A stretch of DNA of 64,000 nucleotides from Buchnera aphidicola (Lipaphis pseudobrassicae) (GTDB lineage: Bacteria > Pseudomonadota > Gammaproteobacteria > Enterobacterales > Enterobacteriaceae). The stretch spans positions 289,695 to 353,694 of the forward strand of contig NZ_CP034870.1 of the NCBI RefSeq assembly GCF_005081185.1. Direction: 5' to 3'. The notes beneath the pieces were generated by a model. The model was not told the DNA's origin. It ran no database searches and was given only the letters and a program-made list of their open reading frames with translations. Of this stretch, positions 1-10,570 are shown piece by piece. Numbering within the stretch: position 1 is the stretch's first letter; each line of letters starts with the position of its first letter. The position numbers were made by a program, and so were the translations under genes.

Positions 1-638
<638 letters not shown>

Positions 639-694
639 ATCATTTTTTTATGTTAAAATAATTTTAAAAAATTTTAAGCAATTTAATAAAAAAT

Positions 695-1300
695 ATGCAG
701 GAAATATTTCTTATGACATCGATAATATTAATTATTTCCATGATTTTTTTAACTGGATATAGTTTTGTTAATATTGAAAGATACTCTAAAATACATTATG
801 TTTTAAATAAACATATTATAGAAAAGAGTATACATTATTGGAATAATTTTATAAACGATTCCGCACGCAAATATAATATTGAAAATAAATTAATTAAATC
901 TATTATTTATGCTGAATCTTCTGGTAATCCTTATGCTAAAAGTAATTCTAATGCAATTGGATTAATGCAAATAAAACCATCTTCTGCGGGTGTTGAAATA
1001 TATCGTTTAAATGGTAAAAAAGGTCAGCCATCTATTCAAGAATTATATAATCCAAAAATAAATATTGATATGGGCACTGCTTATATTCGTTTATTGCAAA
1101 AAAAACTGTTTGGTATAAGAAACAAAGATGTAATGAAATATGCTATGATTGTATCATATGTTAATGGCGTAAGTGCTTTGCTTAAAATATTTTCTAAAAA
1201 TAGACAGGAAGCAATATCTATAATAAATACTATGACGACAAAAACTTTTTCTGAATATGTAAAAAAAAACATCCAGCAAAACAGGCCTCTCATTACTTAA
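695..1300 (+). CDS. emtA: membrane-bound lytic murein transglycosylase EmtA-like
   Basis: This 201-residue protein matches E. coli EmtA/MltE (about 203 residues), which cleaves glycan strands of peptidoglycan and leaves 1,6-anhydromuropeptides. The SLT (lysozyme-like) domain spans about residues 55-190. The catalytic glutamate is E74 in YAESSGNP, followed by NAIGLMQIK, typical of the family. Residues 8-24 form one hydrophobic segment. In E. coli this segment ends in a lipobox whose cysteine carries the lipid; here the equivalent position reads L-T-G-Y (residues 19-22), so the cysteine is gone and the segment is probably an uncleaved inner-membrane anchor. It follows purB by 56 bases. An alternative ATG lies at 713. 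Confidence 0.88.
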   Translation: MQEIFLMTSIILIISMIFLTGYSFVNIERYSKIHYVLNKHIIEKSIHYWNNFINDSARKYNIENKLIKSIIYAESSGNPYAKSNSNAIGLMQIKPSSAGVEIYRLNGKKGQPSIQELYNPKINIDMGTAYIRLLQKKLFGIRNKDVMKYAMIVSYVNGVSALLKIFSKNRQEAISIINTMTTKTFSEYVKKNIQQNRPLIT

Positions 1301-1415
1301 CAAAAGTTATAATGATTTATAATTTACTTTAAAACTTTTACAGAGATATTTTATAATAAAAAAATCTATTAAATTAGAAATAATATAACATAATATCTTT
1401 TGTCGAGATTTAAAA

Positions 1416-2189
1416 ATGGAATTGTTAAAGAACAAAAAAATTTTAATAACTGGAATATTTAATAAAAAATCAATTGCTTTTGATATAGCAAAATCTATGT
1501 ATAGTCAAAAAGCAAGATTAGCTTTTGTATGTCAAAATGAAAAAATTACTAGTAGAGTAAAAAAATTAGCAGAATCATTTAAATCTAATATTGTACTATC
1601 ATGTGATTTCAGTAATGATGTAAATATAAAGAATATGTGTTTGAATTTATCAAAAATATGGAAAAAATTTGATGGATTAGTACATTCTGTTGCTTATTGC
1701 CCTAAAAAATTTTTTGATGGAGATTTTATCGATAATATTACTAGAGACGGATTCAATATTTCTCATGAAATTAGTTGCTATAGTTTTTTAGGATTAGTCA
1801 AAGAATGTAGAAAAATGTTAAATAATCATTCTTCTTTATTAACATTATCTTATTTAGGTTCGAAACGTGTTGTACCTAATTACAATGTTATGGGATTAGC
1901 AAAAGCTTCTTTAGAAGCAAATGTTCGATATATGGCTTATACATTAGGTAAACATAATATTCGAGTTAATGCAATTTCACCTGGTCCAATTAAAACTATT
2001 TCTTCATATAGTATTAAAAATTTTAATAAAATACAAAAACATCATCGTTCATCTGCATTGATAAAAAATTCTATCACTGGAGAAAATATAGGTAATGTTG
2101 CATCTTTTTTGTTATCTAACTTATCTATTGGAATTACTGGTTCAGTTATTTATGTTGATAATGGTTTTAATGTTAGTTCTATAAGATAA
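1416..2189 (+). CDS. fabI: enoyl-[acyl-carrier-protein] reductase [NADH]
   Basis: A 257-residue short-chain dehydrogenase/reductase of the FabI type (E. coli 262 residues). It carries out the last reduction of each fatty-acid elongation cycle in the cytoplasm. The nucleotide-binding N-terminus reads ILITGIFNKKSIA, where E. coli has a GVASKLSIA version of the FabI loop. The catalytic pair Y156 and K163 is in NYNVMGLAKASLEANVRYM, which is identical to the enterobacterial motif. The C-terminal tail is a few residues shorter than in E. coli. The start at 1416 fits the family N-terminus, but no good Shine-Dalgarno is seen (TCGAGA about 10 bases upstream). Confidence 0.96.
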   Translation: MELLKNKKILITGIFNKKSIAFDIAKSMYSQKARLAFVCQNEKITSRVKKLAESFKSNIVLSCDFSNDVNIKNMCLNLSKIWKKFDGLVHSVAYCPKKFFDGDFIDNITRDGFNISHEISCYSFLGLVKECRKMLNNHSSLLTLSYLGSKRVVPNYNVMGLAKASLEANVRYMAYTLGKHNIRVNAISPGPIKTISSYSIKNFNKIQKHHRSSALIKNSITGENIGNVASFLLSNLSIGITGSVIYVDNGFNVSSIR

Positions 2190-2392
2190 ATATATCATAT
2201 TTTTTTAATTAAAAATTAATTTTATTTAAAATACAAAATAAATTTCTTTAAACAAAAATTAAAAATTAAATGTTTTGATAAGTTTTTTTCAAACAATATT
2301 TATGCTGTTTTATAAAAAAGCTACATATTTAAATAAATTGTTAAGCTTATAAAATTATTGATTTTTTACTATGACAATTAGGTTTTATCATT

Positions 2393-4330
2393 ATGTTCCA
2401 AAACCATCCATTACTTGCACAGTTGAAGAAAAATCTACATGCTAAAACACCACGTGTTGAAGGCATAGTAAAAAGTACTGAAAGAGGATTTGGATTTTTA
2501 GAAATTGATGCTCAAAAAAGTTATTTTATACCTCCTAAAAACATGAAAAAAGTCATGCATGGAGATAAAATAATCGCATTATTAAAAATAGAAAAAGATA
2601 GAGAAATAATTGAGCCTGAAAAATTAATTGAACCTTTTTTAAATAAGTTTGTAGGAAAAATAGAAAAAAGAGATCATAAATTATTTATTATACCTGATTA
2701 TCCAATGTTAAAAGATCTTATAATATGTCAAAATGATACAAATTATATAAATACCCTGCAAAATGGTGATTGGGTTGTAGCAAGATTAACAAAACATAAA
2801 CTTAATGGAAATAACTTTTTTTATGCTGAATTAATTGAAAAAATTATAAAAAAAGATGATCCTTTAACACCATGGTGGGTTACTTTAGCACGTCATAATC
2901 TTGCTAGAAAAGAACCATTAGCAAATAAAGATGATTTTATATTAAAAGAAAATTACTATAGACAAGATTTAACTAATTTAGATTTTATTACTATAGATAA
3001 CAGTCATACAAAAGATATTGATGATGCTCTTTTTATTAATCAAACTTCCGATGAAGGATTTTCTCTAATTGTAGCAATTGCTGATCCGACTGCTTATATA
3101 AAAAATGATAGTAAACTAGATCTTATTGCATATCAAAGAAGTTTTACTAATTATTTACCTGGATTTAATATTCCTATGTTGCCTAGAGTTTTATCAGAAG
3201 ATATATGTTCTTTGAATCCAAATGTACGTCGTCCAGTACTAGCATGTCATATTAATATTTTAAAGGATGGAAACATATCCAATACAACTAAATTTTTCTT
3301 AGCATGGATAAAATCTAAAGCAAAATTATCTTATGAACATGTTTCAGATTGGATTGAAAAATCCGGTATATGGAAACCTCCTAATAAAACTATAGAAAAT
3401 CAAATATTATATTTACATCGTTTATGTTTATTACGTATACAATGGCGTTTAAAAAATGCTGTATTATTTAAAGATAATCTAGAATACCGATTTCATTTTT
3501 CTGAAAACGGAAAAATTGTAGACATTTTTGCTGAAAAAAGACGTATTGCTCATAAAATCGTTGAAGAAGCTATGATAGTTGCAAATATATCTGCAGCTAA
3601 TTTTTTATCTAAAAATCTTGGATTTGGGATATATAATATACATTCTGGATTTGATTATTCCAATGCCGAAAATGTAGTAGCTTTCTTAAAGAATTATAAT
3701 TTAAATTTCACTGTTCAAGAAATTATTACCTTAAAAGGTTTTTGTAAACTTAGACGTGTTCTAAATGTTTTATCTAATAACTACATTGATAGTAGAATTC
3801 GTCGTTTTCAATCTTTTGGTGATTTTAGTACTGTTCCTGCACCTCATTTTGCTCTTGGTTTTTCAGAATATGCAACTTGGACTTCTCCTATTCGAAAATA
3901 TAGTGATATGATTAATCATCGTTTATTAAAATCTATTATTAATAAAGAAAAATCAATTAAACCTAGCGAAGAAATTAAATTAAAAATCAGTGAGCAAAGA
4001 AGAAGAAATAGAATTGCTGAAAGAGAGATTTCAGATTGGCTTTATACTATATTTTTACAAAAAAAAGAACAAAGAAATAAAAAATTTAAAGCAGAAATAA
4101 TTGATATCGTAAGAAATGGAATAAGAGCTCGTTTGATAGAGAATGGTGCTAATGTTTTTATTCCTGGCGTATTTTTACATAAAATCAGAGAAGAATTAAC
4201 GTTTGATCAAGAAATGGGGAAAGTTTTTATTAATGGTATTATGTATTATAAAGTATCTGATTTCATTTATGTTACCTTATCGGAAATTCGATTGGAAACT
4301 CGTAGTATTATTGCTAAACCTGAAGATTAA
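2393..4330 (+). CDS. rnb: exoribonuclease II
   Basis: RNase II, a processive 3'-to-5' exoribonuclease that degrades single-stranded RNA and stops at structured ends. Length 645 residues against 644 in E. coli. Domain order is two N-terminal cold-shock domains (about residues 1-175), the catalytic RNB domain (about 190-530) with the metal-binding acidic cluster in IDNSHTKDIDDALF, the conserved GFNIPMLPR and TSPIRKYSDMINHR stretches, and a C-terminal S1 domain. All appear intact, with no frameshift. A 203-base AT-rich spacer separates it from fabI. Buchnera is known to lack many other exoribonucleases, so this is probably a main mRNA decay enzyme; that last point is inference. Confidence 0.97.
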   Translation: MFQNHPLLAQLKKNLHAKTPRVEGIVKSTERGFGFLEIDAQKSYFIPPKNMKKVMHGDKIIALLKIEKDREIIEPEKLIEPFLNKFVGKIEKRDHKLFIIPDYPMLKDLIICQNDTNYINTLQNGDWVVARLTKHKLNGNNFFYAELIEKIIKKDDPLTPWWVTLARHNLARKEPLANKDDFILKENYYRQDLTNLDFITIDNSHTKDIDDALFINQTSDEGFSLIVAIADPTAYIKNDSKLDLIAYQRSFTNYLPGFNIPMLPRVLSEDICSLNPNVRRPVLACHINILKDGNISNTTKFFLAWIKSKAKLSYEHVSDWIEKSGIWKPPNKTIENQILYLHRLCLLRIQWRLKNAVLFKDNLEYRFHFSENGKIVDIFAEKRRIAHKIVEEAMIVANISAANFLSKNLGFGIYNIHSGFDYSNAENVVAFLKNYNLNFTVQEIITLKGFCKLRRVLNVLSNNYIDSRIRRFQSFGDFSTVPAPHFALGFSEYATWTSPIRKYSDMINHRLLKSIINKEKSIKPSEEIKLKISEQRRRNRIAEREISDWLYTIFLQKKEQRNKKFKAEIIDIVRNGIRARLIENGANVFIPGVFLHKIREELTFDQEMGKVFINGIMYYKVSDFIYVTLSEIRLETRSIIAKPED

Positions 4331-4434
4331 CTTTAATAATAAAGTATTATATACGTATAAAAATGTTTTAAATAACATAAAATGTTTTTAAAGAAATTAT
4401 AAAAATTCAACATATATTAGGAGAAATATAATAT

Positions 4435-5082
4435 ATGAATATTTCAATTTTTGATCTATCTATATATATAAAATTTTTTATAGGATTGTGCGCTTTAGTC
4501 AACCCCATTGGAATGATTCCTATTTTTACTACTATGACTCATGGTCAATCTACTTTAGAAAGAAAAAAAACAAATTTAATAGCTAACTTTTCAGCATCAT
4601 TAATATTAATTATGTCACTATTTTTTGGTAGTAACATTTTAAGTGCATTTGGTATATCTATTAGTTCTTTTCGTATTGCTGGAGGAGTTCTTATTATTAG
4701 TATAGCTTTTTCAATGATTAGTGGAGAATTTATAAACAAAATAAAAAAAGTAAAAGAAAAAAAAGAAAATCAAACATCAGACAATATAAGCGTCGTTCCT
4801 TTAGCAATGCCTTTAATTGCAGGACCTGGTGCAATAAGTTCAACCATTGTATGGAGTACTTATTATTCTACTTGGATGAACTTATTAGGATGTAGTTTAG
4901 TTATTCTTTTATTTTCATTTATATGTTGGTTATGTTTTCAAGTTGCTCCTTGTGTAGTAAACATTTTAGGAAAAACAGGAATTAATATTGTCACTCGTAT
5001 GATGGGATTATTATTAATGTCTCTTGGAATAGAATTTATTACTATCGGAATTAGTACTGTTTTTCCTGGATTATTAAATTAA
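4435..5082 (+). CDS. ychE: MarC-family integral membrane protein (YchE-like)
   Basis: A 215-residue polytopic membrane protein of the MarC family, the same length as E. coli YchE. About six transmembrane segments are seen, in two halves. Each half carries the family proline-glycine motif: VNPIGMIPIF near residue 22 and MPLIAGPGAIS near residue 125. The central cytoplasmic linker (about 100-115) is lysine-rich. A clear Shine-Dalgarno, ATTAGGAGA, lies at 4417-4425, 9 bases before the ATG. The biochemical role of MarC-family proteins is not established; they were once linked to multiple antibiotic resistance, but that link is not well supported. The gene lies 20 bases before lipB and may be co-transcribed with it. 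Confidence 0.88.
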   Translation: MNISIFDLSIYIKFFIGLCALVNPIGMIPIFTTMTHGQSTLERKKTNLIANFSASLILIMSLFFGSNILSAFGISISSFRIAGGVLIISIAFSMISGEFINKIKKVKEKKENQTSDNISVVPLAMPLIAGPGAISSTIVWSTYYSTWMNLLGCSLVILLFSFICWLCFQVAPCVVNILGKTGINIVTRMMGLLLMSLGIEFITIGISTVFPGLLN

Positions 5083-5102
5083 TAATTTTTTATATAAAAT
5101 TT

Positions 5103-5750
5103 ATGAATCAGATTGTACAAAATAAAATTATTTTTTTTCGGGATTTAGGAATTGAACATTGGTCAAATACGTTTGAAAAAATGAATAATTTTACAATATC
5201 TCGTAATTTTTATACATTAGATGAAATATGGTTTGTAGAACATTATCCAATATTCACCCAGGGACAATTGAATCAAAAACCAAATTTAAAATATATAAAA
5301 AATATACCTATAGTGAATGTAAATAGAGGTGGTCAAATTACATATCATGGACCTGGACAGCAGATATTATATTTTTTAATTGATCTCAAACGTCGAAAAT
5401 TAAATATTCGTCAACTAATAGATATCATGGAAAAAACCATAATAACTACTTTGAATGAGCTTTCTATAAAAAAAGCATATACAAAAATAAAATCACCAGG
5501 AGTGTATATACATAAAAAAAAAATATGCTCTTTAGGTTTAAGAGTAAAAAAATATTTAACTCTTCATGGTTTAGCTATTAATGTTAATATGGATTTGACA
5601 CCTTTTAGTTATATTTGTCCTTGTGGAGATATAAATATAAGAATGACACAAATAAAAGAATTTAAAAAAGATATTACTTTAGAACATTTAAGAAATATTT
5701 TAGTTAAAATACTATCTAATTTTTTTTGTGTCATGATGGTAAAAAAATAG
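5103..5750 (+). CDS. lipB: octanoyl-[acyl-carrier-protein]:protein N-octanoyltransferase
   Basis: LipB moves octanoate from acyl carrier protein to the lipoyl domains of 2-oxoacid dehydrogenases, the first step of endogenous lipoylation. Length 215 residues (E. coli 213). Family motifs seen are VNRGGQITYHGPGQ (about residues 73-86), the catalytic lysine K140 in HKKKICSLGLR, and the catalytic cysteine C174 in ICPCGDI. The three lysines before I141 are encoded by a run of ten A residues (5514-5523), which is intact and in frame. lipA follows, and one lipoylated client, SucB, is also encoded in this window. Confidence 0.96.
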   Translation: MNQIVQNKIIFFRDLGIEHWSNTFEKMNNFTISRNFYTLDEIWFVEHYPIFTQGQLNQKPNLKYIKNIPIVNVNRGGQITYHGPGQQILYFLIDLKRRKLNIRQLIDIMEKTIITTLNELSIKKAYTKIKSPGVYIHKKKICSLGLRVKKYLTLHGLAINVNMDLTPFSYICPCGDINIRMTQIKEFKKDITLEHLRNILVKILSNFFCVMMVKK

Positions 5751-5828
5751 TTATAAATCAATTTTTTTTAAAAAATATTAACAATATTAAATATAATTTT
5801 TTAGAAAAAATTTTTACATTATTATATA

Positions 5829-6827
5829 ATGTATATTTTAATGCCCGTAGTTGAGAAAATGAATTCCATGAAGATGAATAAAGATATTTTATTAAAAAAT
5901 AATATATCAAAAAAATTAAATATAATTCCAACTAAAAAAGTGTGTAATTTACAAATAAAATTAAAAAAACCTGATTGGATAAAAATTAAGACACCTATTA
6001 ATACATCTCGTATACACAAAATAAAGAGTGCTTTACGTAAAAATAATTTATATTCTGTTTGTGAAGAAGCACATTGTCCTAATTTATCTGAATGTTTTAA
6101 TAAAGGAACTGCAACATTTATGATACTAGGACCAATATGTACAAGAAATTGTCCATTTTGCGCAGTTTCTCATGGTATACCAAATCCTGTGAACACTAAA
6201 GAACCTGAAAAATTATCTAATGCTATATTTGATATGAATATTAATTATGTAGTAATTACATCAGTAGTACGAGATGATTTATATGATGGAGGAGCTCAAC
6301 ATTTTGTTAATTGTATTCAATCTATTAGAAATAAAAATCAAGTAAAAATAGAAATATTAGTTCCTGATTTTCGAGGAAGAGTAGATTTAGTTCTAAAAAT
6401 ATTTAATCAATCATTACCTGATGTTTTTAATCATAACATAGAAAGCATTCCTAGGATGTATAAAATTATTCGTCCTGGTGCAAATTATAAAAAATCATTA
6501 ACTTTATTGGAATCATTTAAGAAAAAATATGTTAATATTCCTACAAAATCAGGTTTAATGTTAGGACTTGGTGAAACAGAAAAAGAAATCATTCAAGTAA
6601 TGCAAGATCTTTATTCAAGTGGAGTAACTTTACTTACAGTGGGGCAATATCTTCAGCCTAGTATTCATCATTTTCCAGTACAACGTTATATACCACCTAA
6701 CGAATTTAAAAGGATAAGAAAAGAAGCTTTATCTATTGGTTTCTCTAATGCTTTTTGTGGTCCCTTTGTTCGTTCATCATATCATGCTAGTTTTCAATCT
6801 TTTTTATCTTTTAAGAAATCAAATTGA
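5829..6827 (+). CDS. lipA: lipoyl synthase
   Basis: A radical-SAM enzyme that inserts two sulfur atoms into protein-bound octanoate. Both [4Fe-4S] clusters are intact: the auxiliary cluster cysteines C78, C83 and C89 in [12 protein letters not shown], and the radical-SAM cysteines C104, C108 and C111 in CTRNCPFC. The C-terminal RSSYHA motif holds the serine that ligates the auxiliary cluster. It pairs with lipB just upstream. The start is uncertain. The longest frame starts at 5829 (332 residues), but other ATGs follow at 5841, 5859, 5868 and 5874. Alignment with the 321-residue E. coli protein favours 5859 or 5868, the latter with GAGA 11 bases upstream. Confidence 0.95.
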   Translation: MYILMPVVEKMNSMKMNKDILLKNNISKKLNIIPTKKVCNLQIKLKKPDWIKIKTPINTSRIHKIKSALRKNNLYSVCEEAHCPNLSECFNKGTATFMILGPICTRNCPFCAVSHGIPNPVNTKEPEKLSNAIFDMNINYVVITSVVRDDLYDGGAQHFVNCIQSIRNKNQVKIEILVPDFRGRVDLVLKIFNQSLPDVFNHNIESIPRMYKIIRPGANYKKSLTLLESFKKKYVNIPTKSGLMLGLGETEKEIIQVMQDLYSSGVTLLTVGQYLQPSIHHFPVQRYIPPNEFKRIRKEALSIGFSNAFCGPFVRSSYHASFQSFLSFKKSN

Positions 6828-6952
6828 TGTTATTTTAAGATGAATTTTTATAAATATTTTTATACATCGTATACCTAACAAGTTATGGATAAAAATTTAT
6901 AGAAAAACAATATTTTTTATTGTTGTATATTATTTATATTAGAGGTTATATA

Positions 6953-7663
6953 GTGTTAAATCCTATTTCTTTCAATATTCCTAAAATTATCATTGCATTA
7001 GATTTTTCTGATAAAAAATCTGCTATGAAGCTAATTGATCTTTTAAATCCATCTATTTTTTATTTAAAAATTGGTAAAGAAATGTTTACAATTTTAGGTT
7101 CTAAATTTATAAAAGAATTACATCAACTGGGATTCAACATATTTCTTGATTTAAAATTCCATGATATTCCTAATACTGTTTTTAATGCTACAAAAGCTGC
7201 TGCAGATTTAGGAATATGGATGTTAAGTGTTCATGCAGCAGGAGGAAAAAAAATGTTAACTTCTGCAAAAAACGCTTTAAAATCTTTTAAAAAAGCACCT
7301 TTATTAATAGCTATTACAGCATTAACGAGTTTAAGAGAAGAGGAATTACAAGAAATTGGAGTAAAAAGTTCATTAACAGAATATATTTTAACATTATCAA
7401 AATTATCTAATGATTGTGGTTTAGATGGTGTTGTTTGTCCAGGAAGAGAAGCAAAAAAAATTAAATTTTTATTTGGAAATCAATATAAAATTATTACACC
7501 AGGAATTAGATGTTCTAAAGATTTATTATATGATCAAAATAACATTATTACTCCTAAAGAAGCTAAAAAGTATAAAATAGATTATATAGTAGTAGGACGT
7601 TCTATTACAAAATCAAAAAATCCAATTAAAAAATTGGATTTAATAATAAAATCTATGCAATAA
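6953..7663 (+). CDS. pyrF: orotidine 5'-phosphate decarboxylase
   Basis: PyrF makes UMP from OMP, the last step of de novo pyrimidine synthesis. The TIM-barrel protein shows IIIALDFSD at the first strand, the catalytic DLKFHDIPNT motif (Asp-Lys-Asp array) and a C-terminal DYIVVGRSIT phosphate-binding stretch. I chose the GTG at 6953 as the start. It has AGAGG at 6941-6945, seven bases upstream, and gives 236 residues beginning MLNPISFN, in line with other PyrF proteins. The frame stays open to a TTG at 6920, but that would add a tail with no family counterpart. It is followed by ribA after 32 bases. Confidence 0.95.
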   Translation: MLNPISFNIPKIIIALDFSDKKSAMKLIDLLNPSIFYLKIGKEMFTILGSKFIKELHQLGFNIFLDLKFHDIPNTVFNATKAAADLGIWMLSVHAAGGKKMLTSAKNALKSFKKAPLLIAITALTSLREEELQEIGVKSSLTEYILTLSKLSNDCGLDGVVCPGREAKKIKFLFGNQYKIITPGIRCSKDLLYDQNNIITPKEAKKYKIDYIVVGRSITKSKNPIKKLDLIIKSMQ

Positions 7664-7695
7664 AATAAATCTATAATTTTCAATTAGGAAGTTTT

Positions 7696-8286
7696 ATGCA
7701 ATTAATAAAAACAGAAAAAGCTATATTACCTACTCCTTGGGGTAATTTTTTTATTTTTGGTTTTGAAGAAAAGGACAATGGAAAAAATCATATTGCTCTT
7801 GTGTATGGAAATATTAAAAAAAACACCCCAATTCTCTCTAGAATACATTCAGAATGTCTTACAGGTGATGCACTTTTTAGTTTAAGATGTGATTGTGGTA
7901 TTCAATTAGAAATGGCTATGAAAATCATTTCTAAAGCGGGAAATGGTGTGTTAATTTATCATCGTCAAGAAGGAAGAAACATTGGTTTATTGAATAAAAT
8001 AAAAGCATATGCTTTGCAAGATCAAGGATTTGATACTGTAGAAGCAAATGAAAAATTAGGTTTTTCTGCAGATGAAAGAGATTTTTCATTATGTGCTGAT
8101 ATATTTAAAATATTAAAAATTAAAAAAATACGATTATTAACAAATAATCCATTCAAAGTACAAATGCTTAGTAAAGCTGGAATAAACATCGTAGAACGTA
8201 TCCCTATTATATCAGAAACTAATCCTAAAAATTCTTTTTATTTAAAAACTAAAGCTAAAAAAATGGGTCATTTATTATATGAATAA
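7696..8286 (+). CDS. ribA: GTP cyclohydrolase II
   Basis: RibA opens GTP to 2,5-diamino-6-ribosylamino-4-pyrimidinone 5'-phosphate, the first committed step of riboflavin synthesis, a vitamin Buchnera is known to make. It has 196 residues, the E. coli length. The zinc-binding cysteines are in [17 protein letters not shown] (about residues 53-69), and the GTP-binding [11 protein letters not shown] motif follows at about 94-104. The ATG at 7696 has TAGGAAG at 7685-7691, close to a consensus ribosome binding site. The gene ends the first plus-strand block; a hairpin separates it from the convergent cls gene. Confidence 0.97.
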   Translation: MQLIKTEKAILPTPWGNFFIFGFEEKDNGKNHIALVYGNIKKNTPILSRIHSECLTGDALFSLRCDCGIQLEMAMKIISKAGNGVLIYHRQEGRNIGLLNKIKAYALQDQGFDTVEANEKLGFSADERDFSLCADIFKILKIKKIRLLTNNPFKVQMLSKAGINIVERIPIISETNPKNSFYLKTKAKKMGHLLYE

Positions 8287-8346
8287 ATTTTTTATATAAA
8301 TTTTAAAAAAATTATGAAGTTTAATTCATAATAAAAAATATTAATA

Positions 8347-8377
8347 TTTTTTATACAAGTATTACTCGTATAAAAAA
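8347..8377. terminator. bidirectional hairpin terminator between ribA and cls
   Basis: A 10-bp perfect inverted repeat, TTTTTTATAC (8347-8356) and GTATAAAAAA (8368-8377), encloses a short inner AGT/ACT stem. It lies between two convergent stop codons. Because the arms are themselves T-rich and A-rich, a transcript from either strand would form a hairpin ending in a U run. Function is inferred from position and structure. Confidence 0.5.
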
Positions 8378-8419
8378 ATAAAGTTTTTTTTAAAATGATT
8401 TAAACTTTTTTTAAATTAA

Positions 8420-9880
8420 TTATAATAAAGGACTTAAAAAATAAAATATATTTTCTAATATTCTAGTCCAATATGCTCTCATAGACCAAACTTTTTTATC
8501 TAATAAAACAGAATCAGAAATATATTGCTTTTGTATAAAAAATAAATTTTTTCCAAAATGACTATCGTCAATTACCAATGTAATTTCGAAATTTAGCCAA
8601 AGACTTCTCATGTCTAAATTAACAGTACCAATTAAACTCAATTGTTGATCTACTAAAATACTTTTACTATGTAGTAAACCTTCTTTAAATTGATAAATTT
8701 TTACACCTGCTTCTAGTAATTCAGTAAAAAAAACTCTACTTGCCCATTTTACTAAAATGGAATCATGATATAAAGGTATAATAATACTAACTTTAACACC
8801 TCGTTGAGCAGCAGTGCAAATTGCATATAGTAAATCTTCACTAGGTACTAGATAAGGTGTAGTTATAATCAATTCATTCTTAGCCGAATAAATGGCAGTT
8901 AGTAAGGCTTGATGAATCATATTTTCAGGAAATCCTGGTCCTGAAGCAATAACTTGTATACTAGAATTTTTATTAGACTCACTTTTTAATATTGTTTTAT
9001 TTGGTAATTGAGGTAAAATTTTTAAACCAGTTTCGATTTCCCAGTCACAAGAATAAATAATTCCTATTATTGCAGCTATAGGTCCTTCTATTCTAGTCAT
9101 CAAGTCAATCCATTGACCAATTCCAGAAGATTTTTTAAATAAACAAGGATCAACAAGATTCATGCTACCTGAATAAACAATATAATTATCGATTAATATA
9201 ATTTTTCTATGTTGTCTGACATCTAATCGTCTTAGAAAAATTTTTAATAAACTAACTTTTAAAGATTCCACTACTTGAATTCCAGATTTCCTCATAATGT
9301 CAACCCATGGGCTTCTAAAAAAAGCTATACTTCCAGCAGAATCTAGCATTAATCTACAATGTATTCCCCGTTTTGCAGATTCAATTAAAGCTCTTGCTAC
9401 GTCATCTGCTATTCCACCGGGTTTCCAAATATAAAACACCATTTCAATATTTTTACGTGCCAATGAAATATCGCGTATTAAAGTTTCTATAGTTTTATTA
9501 GTATTAGTTAACAGTTTTAATTTATTGCTTTTGATTCCATAAATTCCTTGCCTATGTTTACATAATTGAAATAAAGAAGTAGCTACCTCACTATTTTTTA
9601 ATTGAAAAATATATGTGCAAGATTTTAATTCATTTAACCATTTATTAGAAACAGACCAAATTCTATTTGCTATTTTTTTTTGTCTTTTCCCTAAATATAG
9701 TTCACCAAAAAAAAACCAAACAGAAATTCCAATAAACGGAATAATATAGACAGTTAACAACCAAGACATAGAAGAAGGTATACTACGTCTTTTTTTAATT
9801 AAAACACGAAAAGTAATATTTGCAATTAATAACCAATATATTAGAAATATCAAATATTGTATTAAAAAAAAAATATTCAT
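8420..9880 (-). CDS. cls: cardiolipin synthase A
   Basis: A 486-residue phospholipase-D-superfamily enzyme, exactly the length of E. coli ClsA. It condenses two phosphatidylglycerol molecules into cardiolipin in the inner membrane. Two N-terminal transmembrane segments span about residues 5-25 and 38-58. Two HKD motifs are present: [18 protein letters not shown] (about residues 223-240) and [20 protein letters not shown] (about 403-422). Both have His, Lys and Asp in place, so activity is expected. The start is an ATG at 9880 with only a weak upstream purine stretch. A 252-base AT-rich spacer separates it from yciA. In E. coli this interval holds kch, yciI and tonB, none of which I can see here. 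Confidence 0.96.
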   Translation of the reverse strand: MNIFFLIQYLIFLIYWLLIANITFRVLIKKRRSIPSSMSWLLTVYIIPFIGISVWFFFGELYLGKRQKKIANRIWSVSNKWLNELKSCTYIFQLKNSEVATSLFQLCKHRQGIYGIKSNKLKLLTNTNKTIETLIRDISLARKNIEMVFYIWKPGGIADDVARALIESAKRGIHCRLMLDSAGSIAFFRSPWVDIMRKSGIQVVESLKVSLLKIFLRRLDVRQHRKIILIDNYIVYSGSMNLVDPCLFKKSSGIGQWIDLMTRIEGPIAAIIGIIYSCDWEIETGLKILPQLPNKTILKSESNKNSSIQVIASGPGFPENMIHQALLTAIYSAKNELIITTPYLVPSEDLLYAICTAAQRGVKVSIIIPLYHDSILVKWASRVFFTELLEAGVKIYQFKEGLLHSKSILVDQQLSLIGTVNLDMRSLWLNFEITLVIDDSHFGKNLFFIQKQYISDSVLLDKKVWSMRAYWTRILENIFYFLSPLL

Positions 9881-10132
9881 CCATTGAAAGGCCTATTTAT
9901 ACTTGTTAAAAAAAGTTTTTATTTTAAATTCAATTATTTATTTTAAATAAATTATATATAATGATTTTTATTTAATATACTTAAGTAGTGGTAAACTTTT
10001 ATAGATATATTTTTGCAATAAATATTTAAAACCAATGCAAATATATTTTTTTAAAATATGTATTTAGTTTTTAATCATTTTAAATAATCAATACATAACA
10101 ACGTATTTTAATTTTTTTAGTATATGTTTTAG

Positions 10133-10540
10133 TTAAATGATACTCATTGGCAATAATTCACATGGTCTTCCTGACTTATCAATTGCAACATAAATAAATT
10201 GAGATTCTACGGCGCAATAATATTGCCCTAATGGTTTTGAATAAATTTTTTTAATCCACGTTTCTACATCAATTTTCATAGAGCTTTTTCCAACTTTAAT
10301 ACATTTTGCATAACAAATTACAATATCTCCTACTGATACAGATTTTAAAAAAGTAATATTATTAACTTTTACAGTAACAACTTTTCTTCCTGAAATTTCT
10401 TTTGCCAATATTGCTCCACCCATATCCATTTGAGACATGATCCAACCACCAAATATATCACCATTAGCATTGGTATTTTTAGGCATTGCAAGTGTTTTTA
10501 ACACTATTATTCCCTTTGGTAAGATTTTTTTTTCTGACAT
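10133..10540 (-). CDS. yciA: acyl-CoA thioesterase YciA
   Basis: A single hot-dog-fold thioesterase that hydrolyses acyl-CoA esters. The core motif NANGDIFGGWIMSQMD carries the asparagine and aspartate used for catalysis in this family. I set the start at the ATG at 10540, giving 135 residues beginning MSEKKILPKG, close to the 132-residue E. coli protein. The frame stays open to a GTG at 10555, but the sequence there gives no family match and no well-placed Shine-Dalgarno. It leads the minus-strand yciA-yciB-yciC order known from E. coli only in reverse sense: yciC and yciB are transcribed before it. Confidence 0.93.
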   Translation of the reverse strand: MSEKKILPKGIIVLKTLAMPKNTNANGDIFGGWIMSQMDMGGAILAKEISGRKVVTVKVNNITFLKSVSVGDIVICYAKCIKVGKSSMKIDVETWIKKIYSKPLGQYYCAVESQFIYVAIDKSGRPCELLPMSII

Positions 10541-10570
10541 TACTAAAATATTCACTCTATTATAATAAAA

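Noticed and set aside
6920-6952. TTG at 6920 as pyrF start
   Set aside because: The GTG at 6953 has a proper AGAGG site and matches the family N-terminus; the extra 11 residues have no counterpart.
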